A stretch of DNA of 64,000 nt, taken from contig NZ_UHFA01000002.1 in NCBI RefSeq assembly GCF_900459175.1, positions 620,001-684,000 of the forward strand, written 5' to 3'. A program made the translations under genes and the position numbers. This DNA is from Streptococcus downei MFe28. GTDB lineage: Bacteria; Bacillota; Bacilli; Lactobacillales; Streptococcaceae. Position 1 is the stretch's first letter, and every line of letters starts with the position of its first letter. Below the pieces are notes generated by a model that did not search any database, had not been told where the DNA came from, and saw nothing but the letters and a program-made list of their open reading frames with translations. Below, in pieces: positions 36,352-44,979 of the stretch.

Positions 36352-36720
36352 TTATTCAATTCCTTGGATAAATTTTTGGAAACGATAGGTGTCGAAATAA
36401 ATATTGGATGCAACTAATTTATCAAACTCATCGAATTTCAGAAATTCTGCGACATCCAGTTCTAGTTCTTTTCCTTGAGGAGAATGTAGACGGTAGCGAT
36501 TTATAGCTGAGACTGTTCGACCATCAACAAGTAATTGCTTCACTTCAAGATGCTGGCTCAAAGCATAGAATTGGCCTGCGCCTTGCAAATAAACATCACG
36601 TCCTTGTCGAATTTCTATACTATCGCACATGCCATAATCAAAGTTTTCAGCTACGAAATCTTCCCAGCCTCCCTCATTTACTGCCGTAAAATAGCTTTCT
36701 GCAAGTGTTTTTGTATCCAT
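36352..36720 (-). CDS. NTF2/SnoaL-like small protein
   Basis: A 122-residue protein beginning MDTKTLAESYFTAVNEGGWEDF, with the cone-shaped NTF2/SnoaL-like pattern (N-terminal helices, then VSAINRYRLHSPQGKELELDVAEFLKF). Such proteins are enzymes, binding proteins or multimerisation modules; no function can be assigned. GGAGG precedes the ATG at 36720, so the frame up to 36792 is not used. It follows the WYL regulator gene on the same strand with an 84-base gap, so the two may form a unit. Confidence 0.65.
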   Translation of the reverse strand: MDTKTLAESYFTAVNEGGWEDFVAENFDYGMCDSIEIRQGRDVYLQGAGQFYALSQHLEVKQLLVDGRTVSAINRYRLHSPQGKELELDVAEFLKFDEFDKLVASNIYFDTYRFQKFIQGIE

Positions 36721-36804
36721 TTGGAACCTCCTGTAAAATAATTGGGCTAAGATGAATATCACGAAATATTTTGCCCACTTAAGAGTATACAAAAGGAAAT
36801 ATGA

Positions 36805-37731
36805 CTACAGGTTGTCATATTGCTGAAGATTTTTTTTGAGAGTACTGACCAGTAGAGTTTGTAAGTGACTTGGAGATACGACCTTTACTTGATAACCAAA
36901 ACTTAATAGTAAATCAAAAAATGCAGGAGTTAAAGCTCTGAATGCCTGAACTTTTATTATTTCGTCCTCGACTCTGATTTCTTCTTCCGTGAAGTGATCG
37001 TAGATTTTTGGAAGTGCAAATCTTGTAAAAACTAGTTCGATTTCTTCTCTTTGCCCCTCCACTTTATTTTTGGGGGGATTTAAAAAAAGCTCTAACACTT
37101 CTTGAGATAAATGTGGATAATTGAATGATTTTTCATTTATCTCCACTAGTTTTAGTTCACGAATTCGAGTTAATTTAAAAATACGAAAATCTAATCTTTC
37201 TAAGCAGTAGCCGATAACATACCATACATTCAGTTTATAGATTAATCTGTATGGGATAACTGTTCGCTGACTTTTCTCTTGTTTTTTCGAATAATAAGAA
37301 AAAGAAATCATCTGTTCAGTTTGTATCGCTTCCTCAATTTCTAGTAAAAAATTTGTATTAAGAGTCCAGGAACTGAGATCAAAGTAAAAAGGACTGTTTG
37401 CTCTTGTAATTTCTTGAGAAGAAAGCTTGTGTTCGATACTGTCAAGAATTGAATGACCAACGATTTTACTAACATTTTGGCTCATATTAATAATAAACTG
37501 TCTCTCTTCCTCAGTGAAAAAGTTTCTGTCTATCTTATAGTCGCTTGGTATATAGAAACCTCCCTTATCTCCACGTTCTGAATAGATTGGGATTCCCGCT
37601 AGACTGAGCGTATCCATGTCTCTGTATACTGTTCGAGTAGATATTTCAAACCTCTCTGCAATCTCTTTAGCTGTTATTCTCTTCTTGTTTAAAAGAGAAA
37701 GTAAAATATAGATTAGTCTTTCTAATTTCAT
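36805..37731 (-). CDS. WYL-domain transcriptional regulator (YafY/DeoR type)
   Basis: A 308-residue regulator with an N-terminal winged helix (IAERFEISTRTVYRDMDTLS, about 24-43, then GIPIYSERGDKGGFYIP) and a WYL domain (about 140-215, VIPYRLIYKLNVWYVIGYCL) that binds a ligand, often nucleic acid. The role of the upstream target is unknown; its neighbour is the NTF2-like gene. The gene is AT-rich compared with jag and the ABC genes on either side, which suggests transfer. Confidence 0.82.
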   Translation of the reverse strand: MKLERLIYILLSLLNKKRITAKEIAERFEISTRTVYRDMDTLSLAGIPIYSERGDKGGFYIPSDYKIDRNFFTEEERQFIINMSQNVSKIVGHSILDSIEHKLSSQEITRANSPFYFDLSSWTLNTNFLLEIEEAIQTEQMISFSYYSKKQEKSQRTVIPYRLIYKLNVWYVIGYCLERLDFRIFKLTRIRELKLVEINEKSFNYPHLSQEVLELFLNPPKNKVEGQREEIELVFTRFALPKIYDHFTEEEIRVEDEIIKVQAFRALTPAFFDLLLSFGYQVKVVSPSHLQTLLVSTLKKNLQQYDNL

Positions 37732-37989
37732 TGTAGTAAATCCTCTTTTTTAATTTCAAATAGCACAAACTAAAAGAAACTATTTCAGTTATATTGTACA
37801 ATAAGAAACCTAGCAATTCAAAAAGAAGGACTGTAGAGTTTAGAATATTAAGGATTAAAATGTTAGAAAAAGAATGGTCCAGAAGTAATTAGGCAGAGCA
37901 ATCAAGAAATTTGCCTAAATTTATCCAACCGAATTATGTGAAGATTGCTATTTTCCGAACTGCAATCCTAGGTTTTTAGGTTAATAAAT
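37732..37989. other. AT-rich gap before the IS
   Basis: About 260 AT-rich bases between the WYL regulator start and the IS982-family element. They likely hold the regulator's promoter. No other gene is seen. Confidence 0.35.
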
Positions 37990-38947
37990 ACCCGTGGTGC
38001 TAGTTATACTTAAAATATCCCAAGTTATAGGTTAGTATAATCTGTTCCAGCATTAGTTGAAGCCCAGCTAAGCCTCTGGCTAATGTTTGTTCAATTCCAA
38101 ATAAGCGACAGAGTTCAGAGAAACGTGTTTCAATGGTTCTACGCATAGCTAATAACTCCCAACTGTTATGCTGGGCTGCTCCTTGCATATTTTGTCGCCA
38201 AGGAGTCCATAAGTGATACCCCCTCTTGATTAATTCCTCTTTGAGAGACTTACTAAGGTAACCTAAGTCTCCTAGAATAAAGGGTTGCCGACAGTCTTCA
38301 AGTAAGTCGTCGACAGCTCTGATATCATGAACGGAGGCTGGAGTGACAACGTAGTTCAAAATGTAGCCGGATAAGGTCACTAACATATGAACCTTAAAGC
38401 CATAAAACCACATCTGTTTAGACGCATTGTAACCAATATCTGCTAGGCTATTGAGGATTTTGACCCTATGATTGCGAACGGGTTGACAAAGAGGCAAGGG
38501 AAAGCTATCAATAATGACAATAGAATCTGCTGGTATTTGTTGGTTCAGGCCTTGTCGAATCAACTGAATGAGCCAAATCAGATTTGGGGATCGACGATTG
38601 AAGCGACTTCTTTCGAGTCTCTTTCCCAAGCAAAATAGATGACACATCTGGTAAAAGTGACGTTGTGACTTAATTCCCAACTCTGCCTGCAAAACAAGCA
38701 GGATTAGGATAGATTCATCAGAACAACGAGCCAATTTGACATTGTGCCTTTGTTTAATGGCTTTTGGGCAATAATTGTGATAGAACCAATGACAAATTTT
38801 GGACAATTGCTTCACCTTGTATTGTAAGTGATGACAATTAGCGGTATACTGTAAGTGGCTCATTTGGACAACCTCCTGTTTGATTTTTGCACTTACAGTA
38901 TAGTCCAATTGGGCTTTTTTCGTAACTTTTTAACTAGCACCACGGGT
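37990..38947 (-). mobile_element. IS982-family insertion sequence, complete
   Basis: A 958-bp element bounded by the 17-bp inverted repeats ACCCGTGGTGCTAGTTA (37990-38006) and its exact complement (38931-38947). It contains one intact transposase gene on the minus strand. No clear target duplication is visible. The right end abuts the 45-bp direct repeat. Confidence 0.9.
38000..38863 (-). CDS. IS982-family transposase
   Basis: A 287-residue DDE transposase. Acidic residues are visible in SIVIIDSFPLPLCQ, FILGDLGYLSK and RRTIETRFSELCRL, the D-D-E arrangement of the IS982 family. AGGAGGT precedes the ATG at 38863; the frame up to 38908 is not needed. The stop codon lies inside the left terminal inverted repeat. 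The length and motifs look intact, so the element may be active. Confidence 0.9.
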   Translation of the reverse strand: MSHLQYTANCHHLQYKVKQLSKICHWFYHNYCPKAIKQRHNVKLARCSDESILILLVLQAELGIKSQRHFYQMCHLFCLGKRLERSRFNRRSPNLIWLIQLIRQGLNQQIPADSIVIIDSFPLPLCQPVRNHRVKILNSLADIGYNASKQMWFYGFKVHMLVTLSGYILNYVVTPASVHDIRAVDDLLEDCRQPFILGDLGYLSKSLKEELIKRGYHLWTPWRQNMQGAAQHNSWELLAMRRTIETRFSELCRLFGIEQTLARGLAGLQLMLEQIILTYNLGYFKYN

Positions 38948-38991
38948 GTCCCTTGTTCGGCTTTATTAGCGAACATAGTGAGCTTAACCGG
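38947..38991. repeat. 45-bp direct repeat, right copy
   Basis: Second copy of the sequence at 36188-36232 with a single G-to-T change. Its first base coincides with the last base of the IS end. Confidence 0.85.
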
Positions 38992-39180
38992 AAAGGCAAA
39001 CTTTTTTATTGAGTTTAAGAATTGGTTAATCGGCATCTAGACCAGATCTTAGGAACTTCGCACTCTGAGATGTTTTTTGGATTGTCTTTTCTCCGCTTAC
39101 CTTGCGATTTTTACCGCTTGGCTAAATTTCGTCCATAAGGGTTAGGGTCTCTGCTAAGATAGGGTCAGGAGGAAAAAGTT

Positions 39181-40035
39181 ATGTTAATTGAAACCAAGAA
39201 TTTAACCAAGATATATGGCAAAAAGACTGTTCTAGAGAACCTCAATCTTGAGGTGAAAAAAGGACAGCTCCTGGCCTATATCGGGACCAATGGTGCTGGC
39301 AAGTCAACTACGATTAAGATTTTGACAGGACTCCTGGCGGCTAGTTCAGGCCAAGTCAAATTGGCCCCCGACCTCAAGATTGGCATGGTCTTTCAAGACA
39401 GCGTTTTGGACGATGAATTGAGCGTTCAAGCAAATCTAAAGAGCAGAGCAGGCCTTTATCATCAACAGGATCAGGCCTGGTTGGATGACTTGATTGTCCG
39501 CTTGGAAATCTCCGATATTTTGAAACAGGAGTATGGCACCCTCTCAGGTGGTCAGAAGCGCCGAGTGGATATTGCTAGAGCTCTCCTGACCAAGCCAGAC
39601 CTGCTCTTCCTTGATGAGCCGACTACCGGTCTGGACATTCAGAGTCGTCGCTCTATCTGGAAGCTCCTGCGTCGCTTACAAAAGGAAGAGGGTCTAACCA
39701 TATTTTTAACGACTCACTATTTGGAAGAGGCTGAAAATGCTGACATGGCCTATATTATTGACCACGGTCGCGTTTTAGCCCAGGGTTCAGCCCAAGATTT
39801 GAAGGCCAAGTATGCTAAAAACCGCCTCCTAGTTAAGACTGATAAGAGGGAAGCCTGGTCTGACCAAGCCTATCAAGAGCGAGAAGCTGGCTGGCTGGCC
39901 ATTGAGGACTTAAGCCCACAAGAGGCTCTAACAATTTTAGCAAGTCATCAAGCGGTGATTTCTGATTTTGATTTCCAAAAGGGTGACATCAATGCTGTCT
40001 TTATGGCAGTAGCAGGTACTGTATTTAAAGACTAA
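39181..40035 (+). CDS. ABC-2 type exporter ATP-binding protein
   Basis: A 284-residue ATPase of the drug/lipid exporter class. Walker A is GTNGAGKSTT (about residue 36), the signature is LSGGQKRRVD and Walker B is LLFLDEPTTGLD, followed by the THYLEEAENAD region and a C-terminal DUF4162-like extension. AGGAGG precedes the ATG. The permease gene follows after 14 bases, then the DUF998, LytTR and DUF3021 genes, forming one module. The transported substrate is unknown; antimicrobial export is one possibility. Confidence 0.9.
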   Translation: MLIETKNLTKIYGKKTVLENLNLEVKKGQLLAYIGTNGAGKSTTIKILTGLLAASSGQVKLAPDLKIGMVFQDSVLDDELSVQANLKSRAGLYHQQDQAWLDDLIVRLEISDILKQEYGTLSGGQKRRVDIARALLTKPDLLFLDEPTTGLDIQSRRSIWKLLRRLQKEEGLTIFLTTHYLEEAENADMAYIIDHGRVLAQGSAQDLKAKYAKNRLLVKTDKREAWSDQAYQEREAGWLAIEDLSPQEALTILASHQAVISDFDFQKGDINAVFMAVAGTVFKD

Positions 40036-40049
40036 GAAGGAGTTTAGCG

Positions 40050-40898
40050 ATGTTTACGATGGCAAAAAGAAATTTACGACTTTATTTTCATAACAAGGCA
40101 ACAGTCTTCTTCTCTTTAATGGGAGCCTGGATTGCCTTTGGCCTCTATCTGATTTTCTTGCAAAAAAATATGCAGGATGCCTGGTCAGGTACCAGCCATC
40201 CAGAGAAAATGCTGGATCAATGGATTATGGGAGGAACTCTAGCGGTGGCTTCAATTACCACAGTTTGGACCGGCATTGTTCGTCTGGTCAGAGATCGTGA
40301 GAGTCATAAATTGGATGACTTTCTTTTGACGGATACCTCGCTTTTCCAGTTGAATCTTGGTTATGTCATCTCCAGCGCAGTCATTGGAGTGATTATGCAG
40401 GTGCTGGTCTATCTGATTATGGCCCTCTATTTTAGCTGGCAGGACAGCCTGGCTTTTATCTCTTTGGAACAAGGTCTGAAATTACTTGGCCTCATGATTG
40501 CAAGTAGTCTCATGAGTGCTATTATTGGCTTGGTGGTCGTGCAGTTTATTAAGGCATTAGAAGTAGCTGAGCGTCTTAGTGTAATTATTGGGACGGCTTC
40601 TGGCTTCTTGGTAGGTGTCTATGTCCCGATTGGAACCATGCCAGACTTTGCTCAAAAACTTATGAAGGCTACTCCTTGGGCCTATGTAGCCTCTGCCTAT
40701 CGCCAGATCTTGATTGGTGATCAGGTTGTTGATTGGCATCGACCAGGGATTAGTGTTCAAGAATACTTAGGCATTGGTCTTAAATGGAAAGAATTAACCA
40801 GCCTCAAGCAAGAATTTTTGGTAGTAGGTCTTAGCCTGTTGGCTGGTCTCTTGCTTCTTGGGTTGAGTGTACTTGCCAGAAAGTCCAAGCGGGTTTAA
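40050..40898 (+). CDS. ABC-2 type exporter permease
   Basis: A 282-residue membrane protein with six hydrophobic segments, partner of the preceding ATPase. The N-terminal MFTMAKRNLRLYFHNKATVFFS start, the large loop near residues 45-65 and the late VGVYVPIGTMPDFAQKLMKATPWAY segment are typical of ABC-2 permeases. GGAG precedes the ATG. It is intact. Confidence 0.88.
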   Translation: MFTMAKRNLRLYFHNKATVFFSLMGAWIAFGLYLIFLQKNMQDAWSGTSHPEKMLDQWIMGGTLAVASITTVWTGIVRLVRDRESHKLDDFLLTDTSLFQLNLGYVISSAVIGVIMQVLVYLIMALYFSWQDSLAFISLEQGLKLLGLMIASSLMSAIIGLVVVQFIKALEVAERLSVIIGTASGFLVGVYVPIGTMPDFAQKLMKATPWAYVASAYRQILIGDQVVDWHRPGISVQEYLGIGLKWKELTSLKQEFLVVGLSLLAGLLLLGLSVLARKSKRV

Positions 40899-40939
40899 GG
40901 GATATATTTCGTGTAAAGGGGTTAAAGGAGGTTGAAGTA

Positions 40940-41544
40940 ATGTTGGTCGCCAGTTTTGCGCTGATAGTAATACTTTGTTGCTTAGCCTATTATTATCTAT
41001 TAGCTGTCTTACATATTAAAAATAGAAAATTTTATCACCCGATTTCTCAAGCGGTCAGTGATTACGGGGTGGGAGAGCATAGGCGTTACTTCCAATTAGC
41101 CGGTCTTGTCGTCTCTTTGAGAACAATTGCCCTAACTTTGGCTCTGGGCTTTTGGTCCTATCGTTTTCAGTTTAAACAGTCGGCCGTTCTCTTGCTCTTG
41201 TTAGCTTTAATTGGCTATCTTGGCGTAGCAGTTTTCCGACAGATATTGAAGGGGAAAAGCGGACGCTCAAGGGCCGTCTCCACCTCTTGTTTGCAATTGT
41301 TCAATTTACAGCTATCGCCCTAGTGCTCTTGAATTTTGAGGATGCCTTTCTTCCCCTGGGACATAATTTTTATCAACTTGCGCAGCTTTTAAAAATTTTG
41401 ATCCAAATAGGTCTCTATGGTTTGGTGGCTGCCTGGGTTCTTCCTTTTTTGAAGAAGTATTTTGGCTTTTTTGAGAGAGGCTTTCTTTTCTCCAGTAATC
41501 TTTATTTCCTTTTGATAGCTCTTGCTATCCTTTGGTCCAATTGA
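40940..41544 (+). pseudogene. DUF998-family membrane protein, frameshifted
   Basis: The first frame (40940 onward, behind AAAGGAGG) encodes about 110 residues of membrane protein up to FRQILKGKSG. The second frame continues with TLKGRLHLLFAIVQFTAIAL and four more hydrophobic segments to 41544. The break is at GGGGAAAAG near 41250-41260. Adding one A would join the two parts as ILKGKKRTLKGRLHLLF. The original product would have about 200 residues. Whether it is a true decay event, a slippage site or a sequencing error cannot be decided here. Confidence 0.75.
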
Positions 41545-41599
41545 CAATTGCATAAGCTGGTCAAAAAGGTTAAGATAGAGAAAAACGAGGAGTTAGTCT

Positions 41600-42055
41600 A
41601 TGCAGTACTACTTTGAAGAAAAGGAGAACCTGAAGTTAGACGAGGTGCAGGTTCTGGTTCAAAGTCAAAAAAGGACCAAGGAAGTTCAGGAAATACTAGA
41701 TTATCTAGGAGCTTACGACCAGGGCGAGGTGACAGTCCTTCCCATCAAAACCAGTGATCGCATTGAAATGCTCAAGGTGGATGACTTGATATATGCTGAT
41801 GTTGAAGGCGATAGCCTAATTTTGGAGACTAGCAAGGGGCGCATTTTGACCAATGACCGCCTCTACAAATTTTCACAGCGGCTGAACAATCCCGATTTTG
41901 TCCAGGTATCCAAGCACGCCCTGCTCAATATCAACCATCTTGAAGCCCTTGAAGCCAGCTTTTCGGGCAATATGCTGGCTATCCTGACAGGCAAACGCAA
42001 ACTGGATGTTAGTCGCCGCTATTTGGTGAATTTAGAAAAACGCCTGGGCTTGTAA
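41600..42055 (+). CDS. LytTR DNA-binding regulator without receiver domain
   Basis: A 151-residue protein with a C-terminal LytTR domain (about residues 55-150, DDLIYADVEGDSLILETSKG and FVQVSKHALLNINHL) and no response-regulator receiver. Stand-alone LytTR proteins of this size (for example HdrR and BrsR of S. mutans) are held inactive by a membrane partner. Here the next gene encodes a DUF3021 membrane protein, which may have that role. GAGGAG precedes the ATG. It likely controls the ABC exporter module. Confidence 0.85.
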   Translation: MQYYFEEKENLKLDEVQVLVQSQKRTKEVQEILDYLGAYDQGEVTVLPIKTSDRIEMLKVDDLIYADVEGDSLILETSKGRILTNDRLYKFSQRLNNPDFVQVSKHALLNINHLEALEASFSGNMLAILTGKRKLDVSRRYLVNLEKRLGL

Positions 42056-42072
42056 GAGAAAGTGTGATTACT

Positions 42073-42477
42073 GTGAAAATAAATTTCAGAAAATTAGTTT
42101 GGTATTTCTTGATTGGCATTGGTTTTGGCAGTCTGAGTTTTGTGGCTACCTTGTGGTTGGAAGGAACACAAAGTCAGACGGTCCCGCAAATTACTAATGT
42201 TATCTGGGTTAGCGGTCTTATCGGTATTATTTCCATGATTTTTGAGTTAGAAAGGCCCCCTTTTTTCTTTCGACTGATTCTGCATTTTTTCCTAGTATAT
42301 GCTCTTGTCTGCCTGATGAATAATTTGAACCACTATTACTGGCCGATTCTTTCTTTTGAGTTACTGGGAAATTTTATGGTTTCCTATCTCATTATTTGGA
42401 CAATCGTTTACTTCTTTTTAACTCGACGCCTAGGAAGGATTAATCAAAGGTTGGCTGAAAAAAGAGAGAAACAGTAG
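42073..42477 (+). CDS. DUF3021 membrane protein
   Basis: A 134-residue protein with four hydrophobic segments and a basic C-terminal tail (RRLGRINQRLAEKREK). DUF3021 proteins are commonly encoded next to LytTR regulators. An inhibitory or signal-sensing role toward the regulator is inference by analogy with HdrM and BrsM. Two GTG codons are possible; the one at 42073 has GAGAAAG about ten bases upstream, so it is preferred to that at 42064. Confidence 0.75.
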   Translation: MKINFRKLVWYFLIGIGFGSLSFVATLWLEGTQSQTVPQITNVIWVSGLIGIISMIFELERPPFFFRLILHFFLVYALVCLMNNLNHYYWPILSFELLGNFMVSYLIIWTIVYFFLTRRLGRINQRLAEKREKQ

Positions 42478-42480
42478 ACC

Positions 42481-42508
42481 TTGACAAGCCTGACCGGTTT
42501 GTTATAAA
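42481..42508 (+). promoter_or_regulatory. rpmH promoter
   Basis: TTGACA (42481-42486) and TATAAA (42503-42508) are separated by 16 bases. Confidence 0.7.
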
Positions 42509-42585
42509 ATAGTCTGGTATGTTTAGTAACTGATCACATTATAGCCGGCTAAACGAATACGAAAATCTATGAGGAGGTATTCCAG

Positions 42586-42720
42586 GTGAAACGTACTTAT
42601 CAACCAAGTAAGATCCGTCGTCAACGTAAGCACGGATTCCGTCATCGTATGTCAACTAAGAACGGTCGTCGTGTTCTTGCAGCACGTCGTCGCAAAGGAC
42701 GTAAAGTCTTGTCTGCTTAA
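42586..42720 (+). CDS. rpmH: Ribosomal protein L34
   Basis: A 44-residue, highly basic protein of the large ribosomal subunit: [20 protein letters not shown] and so on to KGRKVLSA. It starts at a GTG behind GAGGAGG. It has its own promoter and terminator. It normally lies near rnpA and jag; here the ABC exporter module and the IS region lie between. Confidence 0.97.
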
Positions 42721-42735
42721 TGACATAAAAACACT

Positions 42736-42771
42736 AAAAATCAGCCCTTACTCGAGGGGGCTGATTTTTTT
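42736..42771 (+). terminator. rpmH terminator
   Basis: AAAAATCAGCCC pairs with GGGCTGATTTTT and ends in seven T residues; very strong. Confidence 0.9.
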
Positions 42772-42841
42772 GATGCTAAAATTATCCCCTAGCTTTATTA
42801 GTGACTTTAGTCCGTTTCGCTCCGCAGGTGCGAAACAAATA

Positions 42842-42971
42842 GGGGCTGGGCAAAAAGTCCTGAATTAACAAAATCGCATGAAATCTTTCGTTTAAAAACG
42901 CTGGTTTCATGCGATTTCTTATTTTTAAAACCTGAGAAAATTAGTGAGATTTTGAGCTTTTGCCCAGCTCC
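42842..42971. repeat. 130-bp nested inverted repeat
   Basis: Outer arms GGGGCTGGGCAAAA (42842) and TTTTGCCCAGCTCC (ends 42971) match at 13 of 14. Inner arms AAATCGCATGAAA (42871-42883) and TTTCATGCGATTT (42905-42917) match perfectly. Just upstream, GTTTCGC/GCGAAAC forms another stem. It has no ORF and may be a MITE-like element or a structured RNA. Confidence 0.7.
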
Positions 42972-43101
42972 ATGATTATAAGTGGAGGGGGGGAAACTCC
43001 TCTAAAGCCTCGTTTATAAAGAAGCGCTCCAGTTTTTATTAGAGTGCTAGGAAGACTAGTTTGCCCCACAGTATTGACAGTTTGTTGGCCCTCTTTTCCC
43101 T

Positions 43102-43128
43102 ATCAGCTAGGTCTCAGGGCTGATTTTG
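43102..43128 (+). terminator. Terminator-like hairpin upstream of dlt
   Basis: ATCAGC pairs with GGCTGAT, followed by TTTT. It lies upstream of the dlt promoter. Confidence 0.5.
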
Positions 43129-43178
43129 GGCTTTTGTTTAATCTGAAAACGATTAACTGTCGCCAATTTGCAATAATA

Positions 43179-43187
43179 TGGTAAAAT
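43179..43187 (+). promoter_or_regulatory. dlt operon promoter (extended -10)
   Basis: TGGTAAAAT is an extended -10 element about 115 bases before dltX. A -35 box is not evident. Confidence 0.45.
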
Positions 43188-43301
43188 AAGAAGACTAAAA
43201 CTTGCAGTGAGAGGCTAGGTCTGGCTTTTGCTGGCTATTTGTCCTGGTGGCAGGGTTAGCTGTCTGCTACTGCAAATTCAAAGATGAGAGGGAAGGCAGA
43301 C

Positions 43302-43424
43302 ATGAAGGCCCATTGGCGATTCTTGTGGCGTACAGCCTTGTATTTTATTATTATTCTGATGTTATTGTATTTCTTTAGTTATCTTGGTCGTGGCCAAGGC
43401 AACTTTATTTACAACGAATTCTAG
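43302..43424 (+). CDS. dltX: Teichoic acid D-Ala incorporation peptide DltX
   Basis: A 40-residue membrane peptide at the head of the dlt operon: one hydrophobic helix (LYFIIILMLLYFF) and the conserved C-terminus GNFIYNEF. DltX is needed for D-alanylation and interacts with the DltB-DltD machinery through its C-terminal motif. AGGGAAGG precedes the ATG. dltA follows after 16 bases. Confidence 0.93.
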   Translation: MKAHWRFLWRTALYFIIILMLLYFFSYLGRGQGNFIYNEF

Positions 43425-43440
43425 AAGAGGTTAGACTACT

Positions 43441-44979
43441 GTGATTAAAGATATGATTCAAACGATTGAGGCCTTTGCTCAGTCGCAGACGGATTATCCT
43501 GTTTATAATATTTTGGGAGAGGTTCATACCTATGGGGAGTTGAAGTCGGACTCTGATGCCCTAGCTGCCCAGCTCGATAGTCTAGACCTGCCAGCTAAAT
43601 CGCCAGTCATGGTCTTTGGGGGCCAAGAGTACGAAATGCTGGCAACCTTTCTTGCCCTTTCAAAATCAGGTCATGCCTACATTCCGGTTGACCAACATTC
43701 AGCTCTGGATCGAATTGAGGCTATCTTAGAAGTGGCGCAACCTAGTCTAATTATTGCCATTGGGGACTTCCCCTTGGAGCAGGTGGACGCCCCTCTTCTC
43801 AATCTGGACCAGGTCAAGGCAGCCTTTGCTAAGCAGTCTAGCTATCAACTGACCCATCCTGTTCAAGGTGACGATAACTACTACATCATCTTCACTTCTG
43901 GAACGACGGGTAAGCCCAAGGGCGTGCAGATTTCTCATGATAACCTGCTCAGCTTTACCAATTGGATGATTAGCGACCAGCAGTTCAGTGTTCCTGAGCA
44001 TCCACAGATGTTGGCCCAACCGCCTTATTCTTTTGACTTGTCGGTTATGTATTGGGCTCCAACCCTAGCCAAAGGGGGAACCCTCTTCGCTCTGCCTAAG
44101 GAAGTTATCGCTGATTTTAAAAAGCTCTTCGCAACCATCAACGAGCTGCCAATTGGGGTCTGGACTTCAACGCCATCCTTTGTGGATATGGCTATGTTAT
44201 CGGATGACTTTAACAGCCAGACTCTGCCTGGCCTGACCCATTTCTATTTCGATGGGGAGGAGCTGACGGTTAAGACGGCCCAGAAGTTGCGGGAACGTTT
44301 CCCTCAATCTCGAATTGTCAATGCCTATGGCCCAACCGAAGCGACTGTTGCCCTGTCGGCCCTTGCGGTAACTGACGAAATGTTAGCCACTTGCAAACGT
44401 CTGCCGATTGGCTATACTAAGGAGGACTCGCCGACCTATATTATTGATGAGGCCGGCAACCCCTTGCCAAATGGTCAGCAGGGTGAAATTATTGTTTCTG
44501 GGCCTGCCGTATCCAAGGGTTATCTCAATAATCCTGAGAAAACAGCAGAAGCCTTCTTTGACTACCAGGGTCTTCCTGCCTATCATACGGGTGACCTAGG
44601 GAAAATGACCGATGAGGGGCTACTTCTATACGGCGGTCGGATGGACTTCCAAATCAAGTTCAATGGTTTCCGAATTGAATTGGAAGATGTGGCTCAGAAC
44701 CTCAATAAGTCTCGCTATGTTGACTCAGCCGTGGCGGTTCCTCGTTACAATAAGGACCACAAGGTGCAAAATCTTCTGGCCTACATTGTCCTCAAGGACG
44801 GTGTTGAGGAGCAATTTGATAAAGCCTTAGACATCACTAAGGCCATCAAGGAAGACCTCAAGGATATTATGATGGACTATATGATGCCTTCAAAATTCCT
44901 CTATCGTGATGACTTGCCGCTGACGCCAAACGGCAAGATTGATATTAAGGGACTTATGAATGAGGTGAACAAGCGATGA
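43441..44979 (+). CDS. dltA: D-alanine--D-alanyl carrier protein ligase DltA
   Basis: A 512-residue adenylating enzyme that activates D-alanine with ATP and loads it on DltC. The adenylation signature is [16 protein letters not shown] (about residue 145), with later motifs [11 protein letters not shown] and YHTGDLG, and the C-terminal catalytic lysine in [11 protein letters not shown]. It starts with a GTG. Its stop codon overlaps the dltB start (ATGA). D-alanylation of teichoic acids lowers surface negative charge and resists cationic peptides. Confidence 0.97.
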   Translation: MIKDMIQTIEAFAQSQTDYPVYNILGEVHTYGELKSDSDALAAQLDSLDLPAKSPVMVFGGQEYEMLATFLALSKSGHAYIPVDQHSALDRIEAILEVAQPSLIIAIGDFPLEQVDAPLLNLDQVKAAFAKQSSYQLTHPVQGDDNYYIIFTSGTTGKPKGVQISHDNLLSFTNWMISDQQFSVPEHPQMLAQPPYSFDLSVMYWAPTLAKGGTLFALPKEVIADFKKLFATINELPIGVWTSTPSFVDMAMLSDDFNSQTLPGLTHFYFDGEELTVKTAQKLRERFPQSRIVNAYGPTEATVALSALAVTDEMLATCKRLPIGYTKEDSPTYIIDEAGNPLPNGQQGEIIVSGPAVSKGYLNNPEKTAEAFFDYQGLPAYHTGDLGKMTDEGLLLYGGRMDFQIKFNGFRIELEDVAQNLNKSRYVDSAVAVPRYNKDHKVQNLLAYIVLKDGVEEQFDKALDITKAIKEDLKDIMMDYMMPSKFLYRDDLPLTPNGKIDIKGLMNEVNKR

